A stretch of DNA of 64,000 nt from Ignavibacteria bacterium. GTDB lineage: Bacteria; Bacteroidota; Ignavibacteria; Kapaibacteriales; Kapaibacteriaceae. The translations under genes and the position numbers were made by a program. Positions 46,333 through 56,170 of this stretch are shown here, piece by piece; positions within the stretch are counted from its first letter, which is position 1, and the number at the start of each line of letters is the position of its first letter. The notes under the pieces were generated by a model that made no database searches, was not told the origin of the DNA, and worked only from the letters and a program-made list of their open reading frames with translations. The stretch is from contig JADJIQ010000002.1 of NCBI GenBank assembly GCA_016707005.1, positions 310,001 to 374,000 of the forward strand. The letters are read 5' to 3'.

Positions 46333-47190
46333 TCATCGGGAGACGGTGACTGGTATGGATTTGTTCCGCATCGACCCAAAGATGTGACCGTGACGCAGGC
46401 GCCCCTTTACAGACATCACAAAGGAAAATGGTTCCTTGGCAGCAGATTGAGGCAGTGCCTGACCCTCAAGGACGCCGCGCACCGTTACATTCCCCTCCGC
46501 GTCGATCTCCGATGTAAGCGATATCGAGCGTTTTCCGTCTTTCTCTCCATCCATCGTTCTGACAGATCGTGTCTCATACACGGCACTGACGTCGCCGAAC
46601 TCTATCACACGCACGTCCGGCATTCGGTCCACGGAATCGGGGGTAGGGCGCACCAGTCGTATGCCCGTGATCGTGAAGCCTATTCCTCCGCTTGGAGATG
46701 CGGTCTTGGCAACCTTCATCGCATGCGCTGCGATCATCGGTCGAGGTACAGTGACGTTTGCCACAGGCACTGTAAATGCCTCTGACGTGGTCCCTAGCCA
46801 ATCCGCGCCATTCCACACAGCGGCACTTACCGTTAGTCGCACAGAGCCACGCACGGAGTCTGGGGGAAGTGGGATCGCCTTCCCATCGAGATGAAGCGAA
46901 AGGACAACCTCCGAACGTGTTGAGTCAAGGACCATCCACGCCACCTTATCGAGAACGGGCTTGTATCGAGCATAGTCGCTCCCCAACGCGCGAACCGTTG
47001 ATGTCTTGATCACGGCCTTCATCGTATCGATCTTGCCCGTCACCACGATCCCTCGTATTACGAACTGCGGTATCTCGTCGTCACTGATGAACTCCGAGAC
47101 AGCCCCCTTCACATCGATCAAGGGGGCGTGTTGTGCGCTGACAACGGTTGCTGCCAAGAAGATCAACGTTGGTATGATCGATCGGAACAT
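46333..47190 (-). CDS. Secreted protein of unknown function, last gene of the Ehr-SulP operon
   Basis: 285 residues from ATG 47190, which overlaps the MscS gene's stop by one base (TGATG) and starts a signal peptide (MFRSIIPTLIFLAATVVSAQ). The rest is beta-rich, with no domain I recognise (for example SVRGSVRLTVSAAVWNGADW and the later ITGIRLVRPTPDSVD). The stop-start overlap indicates translational coupling with the MscS channel gene. Probably periplasmic. Confidence 0.72.
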   Translation of the reverse strand: MFRSIIPTLIFLAATVVSAQHAPLIDVKGAVSEFISDDEIPQFVIRGIVVTGKIDTMKAVIKTSTVRALGSDYARYKPVLDKVAWMVLDSTRSEVVLSLHLDGKAIPLPPDSVRGSVRLTVSAAVWNGADWLGTTSEAFTVPVANVTVPRPMIAAHAMKVAKTASPSGGIGFTITGIRLVRPTPDSVDRMPDVRVIEFGDVSAVYETRSVRTMDGEKDGKRSISLTSEIDAEGNVTVRGVLEGQALPQSAAKEPFSFVMSVKGRLRHGHIFGSMRNKSIPVTVSR

Positions 47191-48821
47191 CACGGTGAAG
47201 AATGGGGCGGGTTCCATTTCCCCGGTGGCACGACCTTGGGTCTGTCAGGATCCATCTCGTAATGCGGACTCATGATCTGCTGACCGTTCTCATTGAACAC
47301 ATCCTGTATGGCACCATGCAGCGCTGTCATAGTAACACGCCGTGTGGTCCTGTCGATGATGTTAAATGTGAGACGATACTCAACATAGAAGTCGTCGAGT
47401 GCTGTTTGGGACACAAACGGAGCAGGTTCAGCGGCGATTCCCGGTGTTCTTTGGGTGGCCGTGATAAGCATTTCGTGCACGAGACGCCACGGCGTATCGT
47501 ATCCGATGGTGACAGTAGTGGATGCAACAAGTCCGGTCTCTGCCATCCTCGTTGAATTCACTACGGTCGACGAAAGAATCACAGAATTCGGGATGGTTAC
47601 GGTTTCTCGAAACGGCGTTGTCAGAATCGTATTGAAAAAGCCGATCCTTTGCACTGTGCCACGATGTTCTCCGATCACCACGTACTCGCCAATGCGAATG
47701 ATGCGTGAGTACATAAGGATAAATCCACTGGCGGCTTGTCCAACCACACCGGTTGTACCAAAGGAGATCATCAGACCAACAAGGACACTCACGCCTTTGA
47801 AGGCTTCGCTGCTCGAACCCGGCAGATACGGATAGGCAAAGGCAAGAGCAAAGACCCAGAGAACAAGGGTAATGATCCTCTTAGTTGGTGCAATGGTGTC
47901 AACGTCAACCCAAGGCAGCTCATACTCACCTTGTTGAACACGCTCAAAGACATATCCAAGGACCCTGTTGATGATACGCGTCACCACCACGATCACCAAG
48001 ACAGTCGCAAGACCCGGCAGAGCGCTGAGTATCCCTGTTACCACCCATGAACCGGCGTCCAAGACCGAATCTGCCATTCCCTCGCCCCAGGATCGCGTGG
48101 CAGGAAATCTCTCAAGCGTTACGGTCACCCACACGTAGGTGGTGATCATCACCAGGATCCATGCAAACGTCACTACGGATCGCTCAACCACCGTATAGAT
48201 CGTGTGTGAAGCGGTGCCCTTCACAATCCCACCGATCTTTGACTGCTCAACTCTCTCTGCGATCTGCAGATTGATCCAATGGTGGATCTTCTTCTTCAGA
48301 AGAAAGATCAACCGTGTGACCACGAGCCATGCGATCAGATATCCCCCTGACCAAAGAAGCGCCCAAAGAAGCAAGGTTGGGTCGGAGAGCTCACGTGCCT
48401 CCGTAATGGTCATGCGCAGATGTTCAATGGTGTTCCGCACCAAGGCGGCGTGACTCTGTCCGCTCTCGATATCAACGTCAGCCGGAGAAAGGAAGAACAC
48501 CGGCGTACTGTCGATCTCGATCAGTTGTCCGTCACCATACTTCCGTTGCGTTACATTCCCGACAAAGGACGACGAGAGGATCTTCTGGATCCGCTCTACT
48601 GCCGCACTGGCCCGCTGTTGTGGAGCATTCGCAAAGACGAAGGAACGGAGTACTACGATCTCTCTGTTGTTGACGATGATCGGTGCCGGCGTCCCAGGCT
48701 TGTAAATGCCGACCATATCAGCGGAGTCAAGCAGATCCGCCCGAAGCTCCGCTGCTCCGAACAAGCACAGAGCCAGCACGAAAAACAGATGTACGACTGG
48801 GGACTTCGTTACTTTTTCCAT
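47190..48821 (-). CDS. MscS-family mechanosensitive ion channel
   Basis: 543 residues from ATG 48821, which overlaps the upstream gene by 13 bp. A signal-like hydrophobic start (VVHLFFVLALCLFGAAELRA) is followed by a periplasmic domain (about 35-140) and about five membrane segments. The pore and beta-domain signature is clear: LVGLMISFGTTGVVGQAASG, IGEYVVIGEHRGTVQRIGFF and TIPNSVILSSTVVN. MscS channels release small solutes on hypo-osmotic shock. A channel in an operon with an anion transporter and a porin suggests protection against solute overload; that is inference. Confidence 0.88.
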   Translation of the reverse strand: MEKVTKSPVVHLFFVLALCLFGAAELRADLLDSADMVGIYKPGTPAPIIVNNREIVVLRSFVFANAPQQRASAAVERIQKILSSSFVGNVTQRKYGDGQLIEIDSTPVFFLSPADVDIESGQSHAALVRNTIEHLRMTITEARELSDPTLLLWALLWSGGYLIAWLVVTRLIFLLKKKIHHWINLQIAERVEQSKIGGIVKGTASHTIYTVVERSVVTFAWILVMITTYVWVTVTLERFPATRSWGEGMADSVLDAGSWVVTGILSALPGLATVLVIVVVTRIINRVLGYVFERVQQGEYELPWVDVDTIAPTKRIITLVLWVFALAFAYPYLPGSSSEAFKGVSVLVGLMISFGTTGVVGQAASGFILMYSRIIRIGEYVVIGEHRGTVQRIGFFNTILTTPFRETVTIPNSVILSSTVVNSTRMAETGLVASTTVTIGYDTPWRLVHEMLITATQRTPGIAAEPAPFVSQTALDDFYVEYRLTFNIIDRTTRRVTMTALHGAIQDVFNENGQQIMSPHYEMDPDRPKVVPPGKWNPPHSSP

Positions 48822-50923
48822 GGACGTTGATACCATCTGTGAATACGGCCATATCGATCAGCGTCCAACGATGCTGCAACGGCCAGCAACATCCACTTCG
48901 GATCCATCATTTGCAGGAGTATCTGCGGAACGTTTGCCGGTGGCTGTGAACCGATATAGAATCGTCCCATATCCTTGCCATACCAGTGCCAAGCCTGAGT
49001 TCTGTACGAAACCTTCCATGGCATGAGGAGCGGAAGGTGAACCTCCATGGATCGATCGAGCTCTACATGGACTACGTCGCCAGCGGTGTTGGTGAACTCA
49101 ACCATGTATCGCACGTCGAGATCCGACGGCCAATGTCGAAACGCAACAATAGCCCTGCCTAACTGTTCGTCCGAGAGTGTAGGAAGCTCGTTGACAACAT
49201 CAGAAAAGGACTTGATCGTTGAGGTGATCTGAATATCTGTTGAAGGCGGTGGACGGTACATGTCTAGGGTATCGAAATACCCATCATAACGAAAGATCGT
49301 ATCGAGCATGTTTCTGTATTGCAGCTTGTCCTCTTCGGTAAACGCAAGAGATCGCACAGATGGAAAGGAGTTGGATTCCTTGTTCATTGCGGATAACAAC
49401 TGCACAACCGAATCTCGGGGATATGATCGCTGGAATTGCACGGAACGAACACCTTCGCGTGTACTATCCACCAACTCAGAACATTGGAATTGGCCGGACT
49501 TGAGTCGGTAGTCACACCACTTGGATGTAGTTGTTTGGCCGTTCCTTCTGTCCATCTTGATACGAAAACTTGCAAGAGGAGCTGCGAAGAACGATTCAAT
49601 CGGTTTCGTCAATGTATACCTTGAGAACGCCCTTGCCTTTCCATCATACAACGTGGCTTGGGAACCCTCACCGATCACCAGACTGTCGTCACCAACGGTT
49701 CTAAACAAGGTCTTTCCGGACAACGTGAAGGTGTCACGCTGCCATTGTCCCGATGGAACCTTCCGGCGATAGATATCGATGACGAGACTGTTGGGCTCGA
49801 TCCAATCAATACCCCATTCCGTGTCTACGTCACGTTGAGTGCGCAATGGATGTTCGATCTCACCCTTATCCGCATACATGCGCATGGTGATCTTGTTCGT
49901 GCCGTCTACGACGATCGGGCCAGTTTCGGGACGATAGAGAATCACTCTACCATGAGCTGCTCGCATTGCACGCGGCATGAGCAGTCCATCGGCGATCTTC
50001 ACTCCCGATGAATCTCCATTCTTCCAACGCCAAAGTTGACCCTGAACGTCTACATAGTAGACGTACTGCCGATCGTCGGACATACAGACACTTGCAACAC
50101 CATCCCAACGCTCCCAAAGAAGATCACCGAGCATAGTGATATAGATGTCTCGTCCTTCTATGAGGATCAGACGGTCGTTCCATAACATCAGGTCACGCGA
50201 CCACGAGAAGCGATCAAGAAGGTTCGGTTGAGTGCGGACGATCGGCCTCGATGACAATCGTGCCGGGATCACAGTCTGCCAAGCGTTCGTTGTGAACGAA
50301 ATAGTTCGGCTACGGTCGATCGCCGCACCCATCTTGGACGACGTCATGTCCATTTCTTTAATTTCAGCCGTCTGCATCGACATCGGAAGTTTACCCTGGG
50401 ACCAGTGGAGCCCCTGATCCGGCGAGGTCCAAAAGCGTCCGCCAAGATCAAGCATGAACATCATGCCGTCGCTCGTTACGCGTAACGCATCACTTACCGC
50501 CATGGAGTCCGGCGCGATGATGGACGTGCTCCAGGACGAACCGCCGTTCGTCGTTCGCAGAACGCAAGAGACAGGACTTCCTCGCTCATAGGTGAGGATA
50601 TCACCGGCCAACACGCCAACAGAATCGCTGAGGAAGATCAAGCGGGACACACGTTTCACTTCGAGCTTGGCCTTAAGTCCATCGAAGCGGAGTTCCCAGC
50701 GTGACCATGACCTATCGCCCGGCATTGCCGTGTATACGTCAAACGTACGAGTCGTGACCCATACTCGTCCGGACGGTTGCTGCGCAACGTCTACGATCTC
50801 AACACCCACCTTGAGCAGCGGGCGTCTGTCCGGCGCTCCAGTCTGGGCAAGAGCGCGCTCCGCTGTAAATGTCATCATCAGCAAGACGATACACCATGTC
50901 CCCACAGCGTTCCATGAACGCAT
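48809..50923 (-). CDS. Secreted propeller-like protein of unknown function
   Basis: 704 residues from ATG 50923, at the signal peptide (WNAVGTWCIVLLMMTFTAER, cut near ALAQ). Asp-box-like turns (TNGGSSWSTS, PDQGLHWSQG) and repeated strand units (YVYYVDVQGQLWRWKNGDS) suggest a BNR-type propeller in the first 400 residues. The C-terminal 200 residues form a separate alpha/beta part (EDKLQYRNMLDTIFRYDGYF). No sorting domain is present, so it may stay in the periplasm. It lies between the porin-like and MscS genes and overlaps the latter. Confidence 0.7.
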   Translation of the reverse strand: MRSWNAVGTWCIVLLMMTFTAERALAQTGAPDRRPLLKVGVEIVDVAQQPSGRVWVTTRTFDVYTAMPGDRSWSRWELRFDGLKAKLEVKRVSRLIFLSDSVGVLAGDILTYERGSPVSCVLRTTNGGSSWSTSIIAPDSMAVSDALRVTSDGMMFMLDLGGRFWTSPDQGLHWSQGKLPMSMQTAEIKEMDMTSSKMGAAIDRSRTISFTTNAWQTVIPARLSSRPIVRTQPNLLDRFSWSRDLMLWNDRLILIEGRDIYITMLGDLLWERWDGVASVCMSDDRQYVYYVDVQGQLWRWKNGDSSGVKIADGLLMPRAMRAAHGRVILYRPETGPIVVDGTNKITMRMYADKGEIEHPLRTQRDVDTEWGIDWIEPNSLVIDIYRRKVPSGQWQRDTFTLSGKTLFRTVGDDSLVIGEGSQATLYDGKARAFSRYTLTKPIESFFAAPLASFRIKMDRRNGQTTTSKWCDYRLKSGQFQCSELVDSTREGVRSVQFQRSYPRDSVVQLLSAMNKESNSFPSVRSLAFTEEDKLQYRNMLDTIFRYDGYFDTLDMYRPPPSTDIQITSTIKSFSDVVNELPTLSDEQLGRAIVAFRHWPSDLDVRYMVEFTNTAGDVVHVELDRSMEVHLPLLMPWKVSYRTQAWHWYGKDMGRFYIGSQPPANVPQILLQMMDPKWMLLAVAASLDADRYGRIHRWYQRPWKK

Positions 50924-50967
50924 AAATCCGGCCCTTTCTTCGTTGTCGTCAACGAAGATAGCCAGTG

Positions 50968-52296
50968 TCAGAGACTCAATTGATATTGCATGAGGGCTTG
51001 CCATTGCCGAGCCCCTTTCACCACAACACCAGTCGTTGTCTCTCCGTACGTTGGTCGGTTCTGGATATCGATCGAGATCTTGCTGCGATGTCCGTCCAAC
51101 ATCCAGGAAGCTCCGGCATTACCCACAATACAGGCAAGTCCGTCGAGCCTGTCATACGATGCATAGCTCGCACTGATGTAGGGCATCAATCCGGTCTTCC
51201 CGGGCATGATATGGGGCATGTAGATCCCGAACTGTGCATAGACAATGTTGCCCGTACCGAACATCGGAAAAGCATTGCCATATGCCGATCCGGCGCCGGC
51301 GATCGGCGTTGGTGTAACACCTTGCGTTGCTATTCCGGTACCGGGGTTCATGATGCCGTTAAATCGCAGGTAGTTCTTTCCATACCCTGTGTGAAAGAAC
51401 CCAGCATAGGCAGAGAGAGTTGTGCCGAGTTCGTCGATCGGTGCATCGTAGAAACTCTCCACTGCTACGTGAGCCATGTCATCGTAGACCGTATCGCCAG
51501 TGGGAGTGATGCGCCACATCGCCTTTGGTTGATAGATGCCCCCTACAGCGATGTTGAAGACCGATCGTGTTCCGAGATAGGTGCCGGTCATGTACGGAGT
51601 GGTATGGGGCTCCTGGTCACGGAATTGCCAGATCACATATCCCTGTGTCTGGAGTCGGTGACCGTATTGCGTGAAGTTCGCGTTTGCCGACAACGGTGGC
51701 GGAGTGCTGCCATTTGACGAGATCGGGAAGGGATCGGAAAGTGCGAAACGATAGTCGATGGGGCCGATCTGCCCCCTGATCGTTGCACTGAGCTTTCTGG
51801 AGAATTCATCGGTCTGATCCACGGTTGTCTGCGCGAACACCGGAACGTCCGTGGTCATGATCGTACCAATACTAGGCTGTGAGAAGCGCGAAAGACCGTT
51901 GGTGATCGTGAGTCCTAAACCCAGCTTCGCTTCGTTATGTTCAGACACACGGTACTCAGCAAAGATGTCGTGGAAGAACGCTTGATACTTGCGATTACCG
52001 CCGATGGCAAAGGCCGAGTTGAAGTTGTTCAGTCCGTACTGCAGGTAGAGCAACGCTCTGTCTGTTACTTGCGCTGTGAACTGCAATCGGGCTCTGCGCA
52101 GACCAATGTCCACGATGCTATTACGCGGCTCTTGTTCTACCAGAGTACCGGGGTTCGCATCAGTATAGCGAAGCCAGGCCTGCGCCGTAACGTTCAGTTT
52201 AGCCCACCGTGTGCTATCGGCCGAGAGATACCACTTCATTTCCTGAGCGTGTGCGGACGTTACGGTAAGAGCTATCGCAAGGACGAGTGTTTTCAT
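50968..52296 (-). CDS. Porin-like outer-membrane protein coupled to the SulP transporter
   Basis: 442 residues with a signal peptide (MKTLVLAIALTVTSAHAQE). The opening resembles phosphate-selective-porin-type barrels (NVTAQAWLRYTDANPG, IGLRRARLQFTAQVTDRALL, FNSAFAIGGNRKYQAFFHDI), with alternating strands throughout and a final LMQYQLSL. The ATG overlaps the SulP stop by 4 bp (52293-52296), so it should be made together with that inner-membrane anion transporter. I infer that it brings the same anion across the outer membrane. Confidence 0.78.
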   Translation of the reverse strand: MKTLVLAIALTVTSAHAQEMKWYLSADSTRWAKLNVTAQAWLRYTDANPGTLVEQEPRNSIVDIGLRRARLQFTAQVTDRALLYLQYGLNNFNSAFAIGGNRKYQAFFHDIFAEYRVSEHNEAKLGLGLTITNGLSRFSQPSIGTIMTTDVPVFAQTTVDQTDEFSRKLSATIRGQIGPIDYRFALSDPFPISSNGSTPPPLSANANFTQYGHRLQTQGYVIWQFRDQEPHTTPYMTGTYLGTRSVFNIAVGGIYQPKAMWRITPTGDTVYDDMAHVAVESFYDAPIDELGTTLSAYAGFFHTGYGKNYLRFNGIMNPGTGIATQGVTPTPIAGAGSAYGNAFPMFGTGNIVYAQFGIYMPHIMPGKTGLMPYISASYASYDRLDGLACIVGNAGASWMLDGHRSKISIDIQNRPTYGETTTGVVVKGARQWQALMQYQLSL

Positions 52297-53894
52297 GCGT
52301 AGGGCTTTCTGCGGGTCGCTGCAGGGTGACTGGAAAAAGCTACGTGTTCGTCGAGTCCACGGACGATGAAGGATCTGCCGCGCACGTTGTAGTCATGCTC
52401 AAGTATGTGCATATAGTGCATCACGGTATGATCAACGAGCCGTGTATTCGAGAAATCGATCACAAGATCGTGATCACGGTCCAATTCTTCGAGGTGTTTT
52501 TTCAGCGAGATGAGGTTTGAGAAGACCGCTGAGTGTGAGACATCGATGACATATGTTGCGTCCCCCTCCTTTTTAATGGTAAGGAACGGTCGGAAGATCG
52601 ACTCCCGAGGAACACCGTTGAGCAGGTGGATGAAGAACTTCGTTGCAATACCAACGGCGATGCCGATCAAGAGATCTGTTGCCAACGTAACACCGATCGT
52701 GACGAGGAAGATCACCATCTGCTCCTTCCCAACCTTGTACATCTTCACAAATTCAACGGGCGAAGCCAATCGGAAACCAGTGTAGAGAAGCATCGCAGCC
52801 AAGGCGGCCATCGGAATACTGTGGATGAGGTCGGGCAGGAGTGCAACAAAGAAAAGTAGGAAGGCCCCATGGAAGAAGTTGGCCCAGCGGCTCTTACCGC
52901 CATTGTTCACGTTTGCGCTACTACGGACGATCTCAGAGATCATAGGAAGTCCGCCGATAAGTCCACTCACCGTATTTCCCACACCAACTGCAACGAGATC
53001 CTTGTTGAGATCGCTCTTACGATGTTGCGGATCCAACCCATCGATCGCCTTTCCGCTCAGCAGCGATTCGATACTCCCAACAAGAGAGAACATGATGATG
53101 TATTTGATCGATGTTAGGGAGAACACCTGTGAAAAGTCGGGGAACACAATCCCGCTCATGAGGTCAGCAGGCAAGGTGACGAGATACCTCGGTCCAAGAG
53201 TGTAGGAATGATGATCAAGGAAGAGGTAGGTGTGTTCATGTCCAAGATCAAATGCCATCCCTAGTGGAATGGCAACGAGCAACACCACCATGGGTCCGGG
53301 CACCATTCGTATGTATCGATTCTTGATCAACGGCAGTGTGAACAGTATCACAAGCGAGATACCACCGATGATCGCGATCTCCGGATTCATGTTCGCAATA
53401 CTCTTCGGTATCTCCGCGAGTAGGTCAAGGGGCTCCTTCCCCTCCGGCTTTACACCAAGCAGGATGTGCATCTGCTTGGACATAATGATAATGCCGATGG
53501 CCGCCAGCATGCCATGGACCGCAGAGGTTGGAAAGAAGTCGCCAAGTACTCCCGAACGCAAGATCCCAAACACCACCTGGAGCACTCCGGCAACCACGAT
53601 GGCGGCAAGTGCGAGTCTGTATCCATCAAAGGCATTACCCCGACCAAGCTCTTCAACAGCGCCGAGGGCGATGACGATGAGACCGGCTGCCGGACCCTTG
53701 ATCGTCATCTCCGAACCGGCGAGGAAGGTGACCAATAAGCCCCCTACCACTGCCGTCATGATCCCTGCTATAGGCGGGAACCCACTCGCCGAGGCGATGC
53801 CAAGACAGAGTGGAAGTGCGATCAAGAAGACAAGGAAGCCGCTGATGAGATCTGCGCGCCAGGTGGAGCGCAGAGTTGTGAAAAGGTTGTTCAT
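52293..53894 (-). CDS. SulP-family inorganic anion transporter with STAS domain
   Basis: 533 residues from ATG 53894, which overlaps the upstream HyfI-like stop by 4 bp. About 10-12 membrane segments carry SulP features: LPLCLGIASASGFPPIAG, GPAAGLIVIALGAVEEL and GNTVSGLIGGLPMISEIVRS. A C-terminal STAS domain (about 435-533) contains the short DFSNTRLVDHTVMHYM motif. SulP proteins move sulfate, bicarbonate or other anions in symport with Na+ or H+. Lying inside an ion-pumping complex operon, it may use the gradient that complex makes; bicarbonate and sulfate are both possible. Confidence 0.92.
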   Translation of the reverse strand: MNNLFTTLRSTWRADLISGFLVFLIALPLCLGIASASGFPPIAGIMTAVVGGLLVTFLAGSEMTIKGPAAGLIVIALGAVEELGRGNAFDGYRLALAAIVVAGVLQVVFGILRSGVLGDFFPTSAVHGMLAAIGIIIMSKQMHILLGVKPEGKEPLDLLAEIPKSIANMNPEIAIIGGISLVILFTLPLIKNRYIRMVPGPMVVLLVAIPLGMAFDLGHEHTYLFLDHHSYTLGPRYLVTLPADLMSGIVFPDFSQVFSLTSIKYIIMFSLVGSIESLLSGKAIDGLDPQHRKSDLNKDLVAVGVGNTVSGLIGGLPMISEIVRSSANVNNGGKSRWANFFHGAFLLFFVALLPDLIHSIPMAALAAMLLYTGFRLASPVEFVKMYKVGKEQMVIFLVTIGVTLATDLLIGIAVGIATKFFIHLLNGVPRESIFRPFLTIKKEGDATYVIDVSHSAVFSNLISLKKHLEELDRDHDLVIDFSNTRLVDHTVMHYMHILEHDYNVRGRSFIVRGLDEHVAFSSHPAATRRKPYA

Positions 53895-54661
53895 GTTCGT
53901 CTGCTCCGGATCATGGTGAGGATGCCATTGATGAACGTGAGTGGATGCGGCGGACATCCGGGTACGTAGAGGTCTACATTGTGCGTGTCGATATAGGCGC
54001 GTTGAAGTGCCGGACTCTTGGCGAAGATCCCGCCCGTGATGGCGCAGGCTCCCGTGAGGATCACAACCTTTGGATCAGGGATCGCATCGTGACAGATCTG
54101 ATTGGCCTCACTCATGTTGAGTGAGATCGGTCCGGTGATCACGATCCCGTCTGCGTGACGTGGAGAGGCAACGAATTCGATGCCATACCGACCCATGTCG
54201 AAGTTCACATTACCACAGGCATTGAGTTCCAACTCACAAGCATTGCATCCTCCGGCTGAGACCTGGCGGAGCTTGAGCGATGATCCGAAGGTGGACACGA
54301 TCTCTGCGCGAACTAATGCAGGATCGAGTGTTATGCCGCTGCGGTCACCTTCAGCAATGATCAGAGCTGAGCGATCATTGCTGGCAAGATGATGGTCATT
54401 CGTAAAGGTGATCTTGTCTTCGGGACAGACATCCGCACATTCTCCGCAGAACACACATGCTCCCAGATCGAGAGAGACATGGTTGTCTGTGATGACGATC
54501 GCCGATGTTGGACAGGTATCCCAACATGCAGTACATCCGCTCGCGCACGATGATTCGGAGATCACGGGTCTTCCGCGGAAACTCTCCGGAAGTGAAGCCG
54601 TGGTCACGTCAGGGATCGTTTGCCGACCGGTTGTTGCGAGGATCTTGAGTGATGATACCAT
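53891..54661 (-). CDS. Fused ferredoxin and NuoB/HyfI-like small subunit of an Ehr complex
   Basis: 256 residues; AAGGA lies six bases before ATG 54661. The N-terminal half has two [4Fe-4S] motifs: C39-x3-C43-x2-C46-x3-C50 and C69-x2-C72-x2-C75-x3-C79 (HyfH/NuoI-like). The C-terminal half is NuoB/HyfI-like with C139 and C142 (GGCNACELELNACGN), C206 (TGACAITGG) and C236 (GCPPHP), the four ligands of cluster N2. It should pass electrons from the ferredoxin clusters to the large subunit. HyfH and HyfI are separate genes in most complexes, so this fusion is notable. Confidence 0.9.
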   Translation of the reverse strand: MVSSLKILATTGRQTIPDVTTASLPESFRGRPVISESSCASGCTACWDTCPTSAIVITDNHVSLDLGACVFCGECADVCPEDKITFTNDHHLASNDRSALIIAEGDRSGITLDPALVRAEIVSTFGSSLKLRQVSAGGCNACELELNACGNVNFDMGRYGIEFVASPRHADGIVITGPISLNMSEANQICHDAIPDPKVVILTGACAITGGIFAKSPALQRAYIDTHNVDLYVPGCPPHPLTFINGILTMIRSRRT

Positions 54662-54670
54662 GGTGGTTCC

Positions 54671-56170
54671 TTAGAGATCGTGACCGCAGTAGGAAAGGTC
54701 AAAGCTCTTATTGCATATCGGGAAGTCACTGATCTCGTTGTTGCGCACAGCCAAGGCAAGTGCGAACCAGTTGTGCATTGAAGGATCCTTGACGCGGTAC
54801 GTTTCGATCTGTCCGTCTGGGCCCGTAATGGCCGCATGGACCAATTCACCACGCCATGCTTCAACAGCACTCACAACAAGTATGTTTGGCGCCGGCGCAG
54901 ATGTAATCGTCCGCGACTCCACTACCGGCATTTGATCGAGTTCATCGAGCAAGACGCGGATAAACTTCATTGATCTATCCACCTCCTTGCGTCGGATCAC
55001 AGCACGCGCAAGGACGTCTCCGTCCCGTTCGATCGCTCCTAGATCGTTGTGACCGGCATAGGAACCATGCGGGTGCGATCGACGGATATCCCGTCCTAGA
55101 CCAGACATTCTTGCAGACATCCCAACGGCACCGATCGACGTTACCTGAGCGTGCGTCACGATGCCAGTCCCTTCAAAGCGCCTAACCACGCTTGGGAGTG
55201 CGAACATCTCATTGGCAAGTGGGGTAAACTTCGCTTCGAACGCATCCAACATCCGCCGCATCGAAATGCGGAGTCCGGCATCAAGGGTGAACCTGTTCAT
55301 GCCGGGTCGGATGAGCCCCTTTCCAAAACGATTGCCACACCACGATTGGAAGAAGTTGATAAGGGGCGTTCTGAGGGCACCGAAGTATGCACTGCCAAGT
55401 TGCCATGCTACGTCCAATGACAGTGCTCCAAGATCACCAACATGGATAGCCATCCGTTCGAGTTCGAGGGCAATGGCACGTTCATGCTCTGTGATTGCGT
55501 CACAGGTCACACCGGAAAGCTGCTCCATTGCCATTGCATGAGCCCATGCATGACCTATCGTGGTATCTCCGGCGATAGACTCTGCGAGTACACTTCGCTG
55601 CAATGAGCTTGTTGCTCGCTCGAGTTCCCCTTCCACATCGCGATGTTGGTATCCGAGTTTGATCTCGAGATGGACAACATCCTCGCCTGTACATTGGAAT
55701 CTGAAGTGTCCGGGTTCGATCACTCCAGCATGGATCGGTCCCACACCCACTTCATGAGATTCGCCCCCTTCCAGTCGAAAGAACGGATAGTCATCGATCG
55801 ACTTCCTGTGAGATGAGTTCATGGGATAGCGAACGGGCTTACACCATGGATGATCGGCGTACTGCACACCGTGACGTTCCCAAAGGTCTCGTTCAAAGAT
55901 GTGCATCTGCGGATGTGATGTCGTCAACGAGGGGACGATAACTCCATTGCCAACAACGTACGATGTGAACAACACGCTATTGGCATGATCATCGGCCAGG
56001 ATCACGACGATGCGAAGCCCCTCAGTGTGCGGAATACCGATCATGTGAAGTACATGTCGACCAGAATCAGCGCTGAGGAACGCGCCGATCTCGGAACAGG
56101 CCTCGGTAACGGTCGCTATCGGGATCGCATCCAATGCAACTCTGAGCGGAAGGTGATTGATCGTGATCAT
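54671..56170 (-). CDS. HyfG/NuoCD-like large subunit without NiFe ligands (Ehr type)
   Basis: 499 residues from ATG 56170, which overlaps the HyfF-like stop by 4 bp; the frame is open to 56416 but not needed. The first 125 residues are NuoC-like (FERDLWERHGVQYADHPW), and the rest is NuoD/HyfG-like (GPIHAGVIEPGHFRF at about 144). Group 4 NiFe hydrogenases need two CxxC pairs. Here the first site (193-213, within LAESIAGDTTIGHAWAHAM) has no Cys, and the C-terminus has isolated C486 and C495 (SFDLSYCGHDL). So NiFe cannot bind in the normal way and H2 chemistry is unlikely. A quinone or another acceptor is possible. Confidence 0.88.
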   Translation of the reverse strand: MITINHLPLRVALDAIPIATVTEACSEIGAFLSADSGRHVLHMIGIPHTEGLRIVVILADDHANSVLFTSYVVGNGVIVPSLTTSHPQMHIFERDLWERHGVQYADHPWCKPVRYPMNSSHRKSIDDYPFFRLEGGESHEVGVGPIHAGVIEPGHFRFQCTGEDVVHLEIKLGYQHRDVEGELERATSSLQRSVLAESIAGDTTIGHAWAHAMAMEQLSGVTCDAITEHERAIALELERMAIHVGDLGALSLDVAWQLGSAYFGALRTPLINFFQSWCGNRFGKGLIRPGMNRFTLDAGLRISMRRMLDAFEAKFTPLANEMFALPSVVRRFEGTGIVTHAQVTSIGAVGMSARMSGLGRDIRRSHPHGSYAGHNDLGAIERDGDVLARAVIRRKEVDRSMKFIRVLLDELDQMPVVESRTITSAPAPNILVVSAVEAWRGELVHAAITGPDGQIETYRVKDPSMHNWFALALAVRNNEISDFPICNKSFDLSYCGHDL

